NCBI GenBank assembly: GCA_011049175.1
Contig: DSCJ01000025.1
Coordinates: forward strand, 18,136-82,135
Length of the DNA: 64,000 nt
Reading direction: 5' to 3'
Origin: Bacteroidota bacterium
GTDB lineage: Bacteria; Bacteroidota; Bacteroidia; Bacteroidales; VadinHA17
This document shows positions 63,262-64,000 of the stretch, piece after piece. Positions within the stretch are counted from its first letter, which is position 1, and the number at the start of each line of letters is the position of its first letter. The translations under genes and the position numbers were made by a program. Below the pieces are notes generated by a model, which had not been told where the DNA came from, searched no databases, and was given only the letters and a program-made list of their open reading frames with translations.

Positions 63262-63782
63262 TTAGTGGAAAATACAGGGGAAAGATCCTGCATCCTCCTT
63301 CGGGACTCAGGGTACGACCTACCACCGATTTTGCCCGGGAAGCCCTGTTCAACCTGCTTTCGAATCATTTTGACCTGTCGGGACTGGAAGTACTCGATCT
63401 TTTTTCAGGAACAGGCAGCATTGGTTTTGAATTCGCTTCCCGCGGAGCTGCCCTGGTGCAGATGGTGGAACAGCGCGATGCCCAGATCCGGTTTATCAGG
63501 AAAACCATCAGCGAACTGCGCCTGGAAACCTGCCGTGTTTACCAGGGGAACGTTTTCCTTTTCCTGAGGAAAAAAGGCCTCCGCTACGATGTGGTATTTG
63601 CCGATCCCCCCTACGACATGGAAGGAATCGATCAGCTGCCCAAGCGCATACTGGAGGGAGATTTCCTGAAACCCGGAGGATGGTTCGTTCTGGAACACGG
63701 AAGGAAATACGCCTTCGACTCCCATCCCCGTATCAGAGAATGCCGGAAATACGGAAGTGTTCATTTTTCCATTTTCGAATAG
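63252..63782 (+). CDS. rsmD: 16S rRNA (guanine(966)-N(2))-methyltransferase RsmD
   Basis: RsmD methylates N2 of G966 in 16S rRNA with SAM. The 176-residue protein begins MRIISGKYRGKIL, the conserved N-terminus; the start codon is TTG (63252), overlapping the DUF3822 stop by 10 bases, and no ATG precedes. SAM motif LDLFSGTGSIGFEFASRGA and the catalytic DPPYDM are clear. It is the last gene before the tandem repeat. Confidence 0.95.
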   Translation: MRIISGKYRGKILHPPSGLRVRPTTDFAREALFNLLSNHFDLSGLEVLDLFSGTGSIGFEFASRGAALVQMVEQRDAQIRFIRKTISELRLETCRVYQGNVFLFLRKKGLRYDVVFADPPYDMEGIDQLPKRILEGDFLKPGGWFVLEHGRKYAFDSHPRIRECRKYGSVHFSIFE

Positions 63783-64000
63783 CCTGTTTTTTGTTGGGGG
63801 GCAGCAGATTCATGCAAGCATACTCCCTGATATCTCAGCCCTTCCTGCTTGACGACGAGATTGCATCCCTTCGGTCGGCGGACTCTTTTTGAGCCATCCC
63901 GCATCCCTCAAAAACCGGTTGCTACGCAACCTGTTTTTTGTTGGGGGGCAGCAGATTCATGCAAGCATACTCCCTGATATCTCAGCCCTTCCTGCTTGAC
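63783..64000 (+). repeat. 147-bp-period tandem repeat, cut by the window edge
   Basis: Bases 63783-63853 recur exactly at 63930-64000 (71 bases, ending at the window limit), giving a 147-base period and at least 1.5 copies. Between the copies lies a hairpin (63911-63936, stem GGTTGC/GCAACC with extended A/T pairs and T-run). Each copy holds a short ORF-like run (MQAYSLISQP...) that I do not think is a gene. The remainder of the array lies beyond the window. Confidence 0.85.

Noticed and set aside
63812..63892. 26-codon open frame inside the terminal repeat
   Set aside because: Too short and without ribosome-binding or domain evidence; it comes with the repeat.
63783..64000. CRISPR array
   Set aside because: The repeat is at least 71 bases and the period 147 bases, with no short direct repeats and unique spacers, and no cas genes.

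Overview
The window looks like chromosome of an anaerobic or fermentative member of the Bacteroidota, most likely Bacteroidales or a related order. The evidence is: AT-rich -7 elements close to TAnnTTTG in front of several genes with almost no Shine-Dalgarno sites; an OmpA/PD40/TPR envelope protein; S9 dipeptidyl-peptidase, S41 peptidase, SiaB/SiaC and DUF3822-RsmD gene sets typical of the phylum; and a Lys-type SerA beside SerC and a DUF1015 protein. Base composition is balanced and coding density is high. No rRNA, tRNA, CRISPR array, insertion sequence or prophage was found.

Layout. 1-3.3 kb: end of an unrecognised gene, a phosphodiesterase, rsmE, a zinc-ribbon protein and an SPFH/Arc-like pair. 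3.35-14.4 kb: a 14-gene minus-strand cluster for a membrane-bound, complex I-related, Mrp-containing oxidoreductase of the Mbx/Mbh type. It has two antiporter-like subunits, no [NiFe] ligand set, an ArsR regulator inside the cluster, and a last subunit in which the NuoI-like ferredoxin is fused to a GltD/NfnB-like flavoprotein. It probably couples ferredoxin and NAD(P)H to ion movement. 14.7-20.5 kb: ECF sigma factor, uvrA, a small secreted protein, a lipoprotein and a HEAT-repeat protein. 20.5-26.7 kb: DHOD-like protein, YggS, and DUF1015-serA-serC-gcvT (serine and one-carbon metabolism). 26.9-36.3 kb: OmpA/PD40 protein, Hpt and STAS signalling proteins, clpB, an aspartyl protease-PDZ protein and an S9 peptidase. 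36.5-40.7 kb: TerB/FHA-like/ABC transporter and SiaC/SiaB. 40.8-50 kb: THUMP methyltransferase, the nadR-like kinase/pnuC pair, S41 peptidase, guaA, rnz, a second STAS protein, and ribosomal protein S1 with a long acidic N-terminal extension. 50.2-58.8 kb: sugar-nucleotide genes (ugd, uxs, rmlA, rmlC, rmlD, a phosphohexomutase) interrupted on the other strand by an S74-chaperone surface protein that is out of frame with its only good ATG, which is followed by an A8 tract. 58.8-64 kb: YjbQ, CDF transporter, RecD-like helicase, a pilin-like membrane protein, DUF3822, rsmD, and the beginning of a 147-bp-period tandem repeat cut by the window edge.

The most notable system is the Mbx/Mrp-like complex. 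Its gene order resembles the archaeal mbx operon, but the terminal ferredoxin subunit is replaced by a four-cluster ferredoxin-flavoprotein fusion. Other leads are the possibly phase-variable S74 protein, the serine pathway without a recognisable phosphoserine phosphatase, and the edge repeat.
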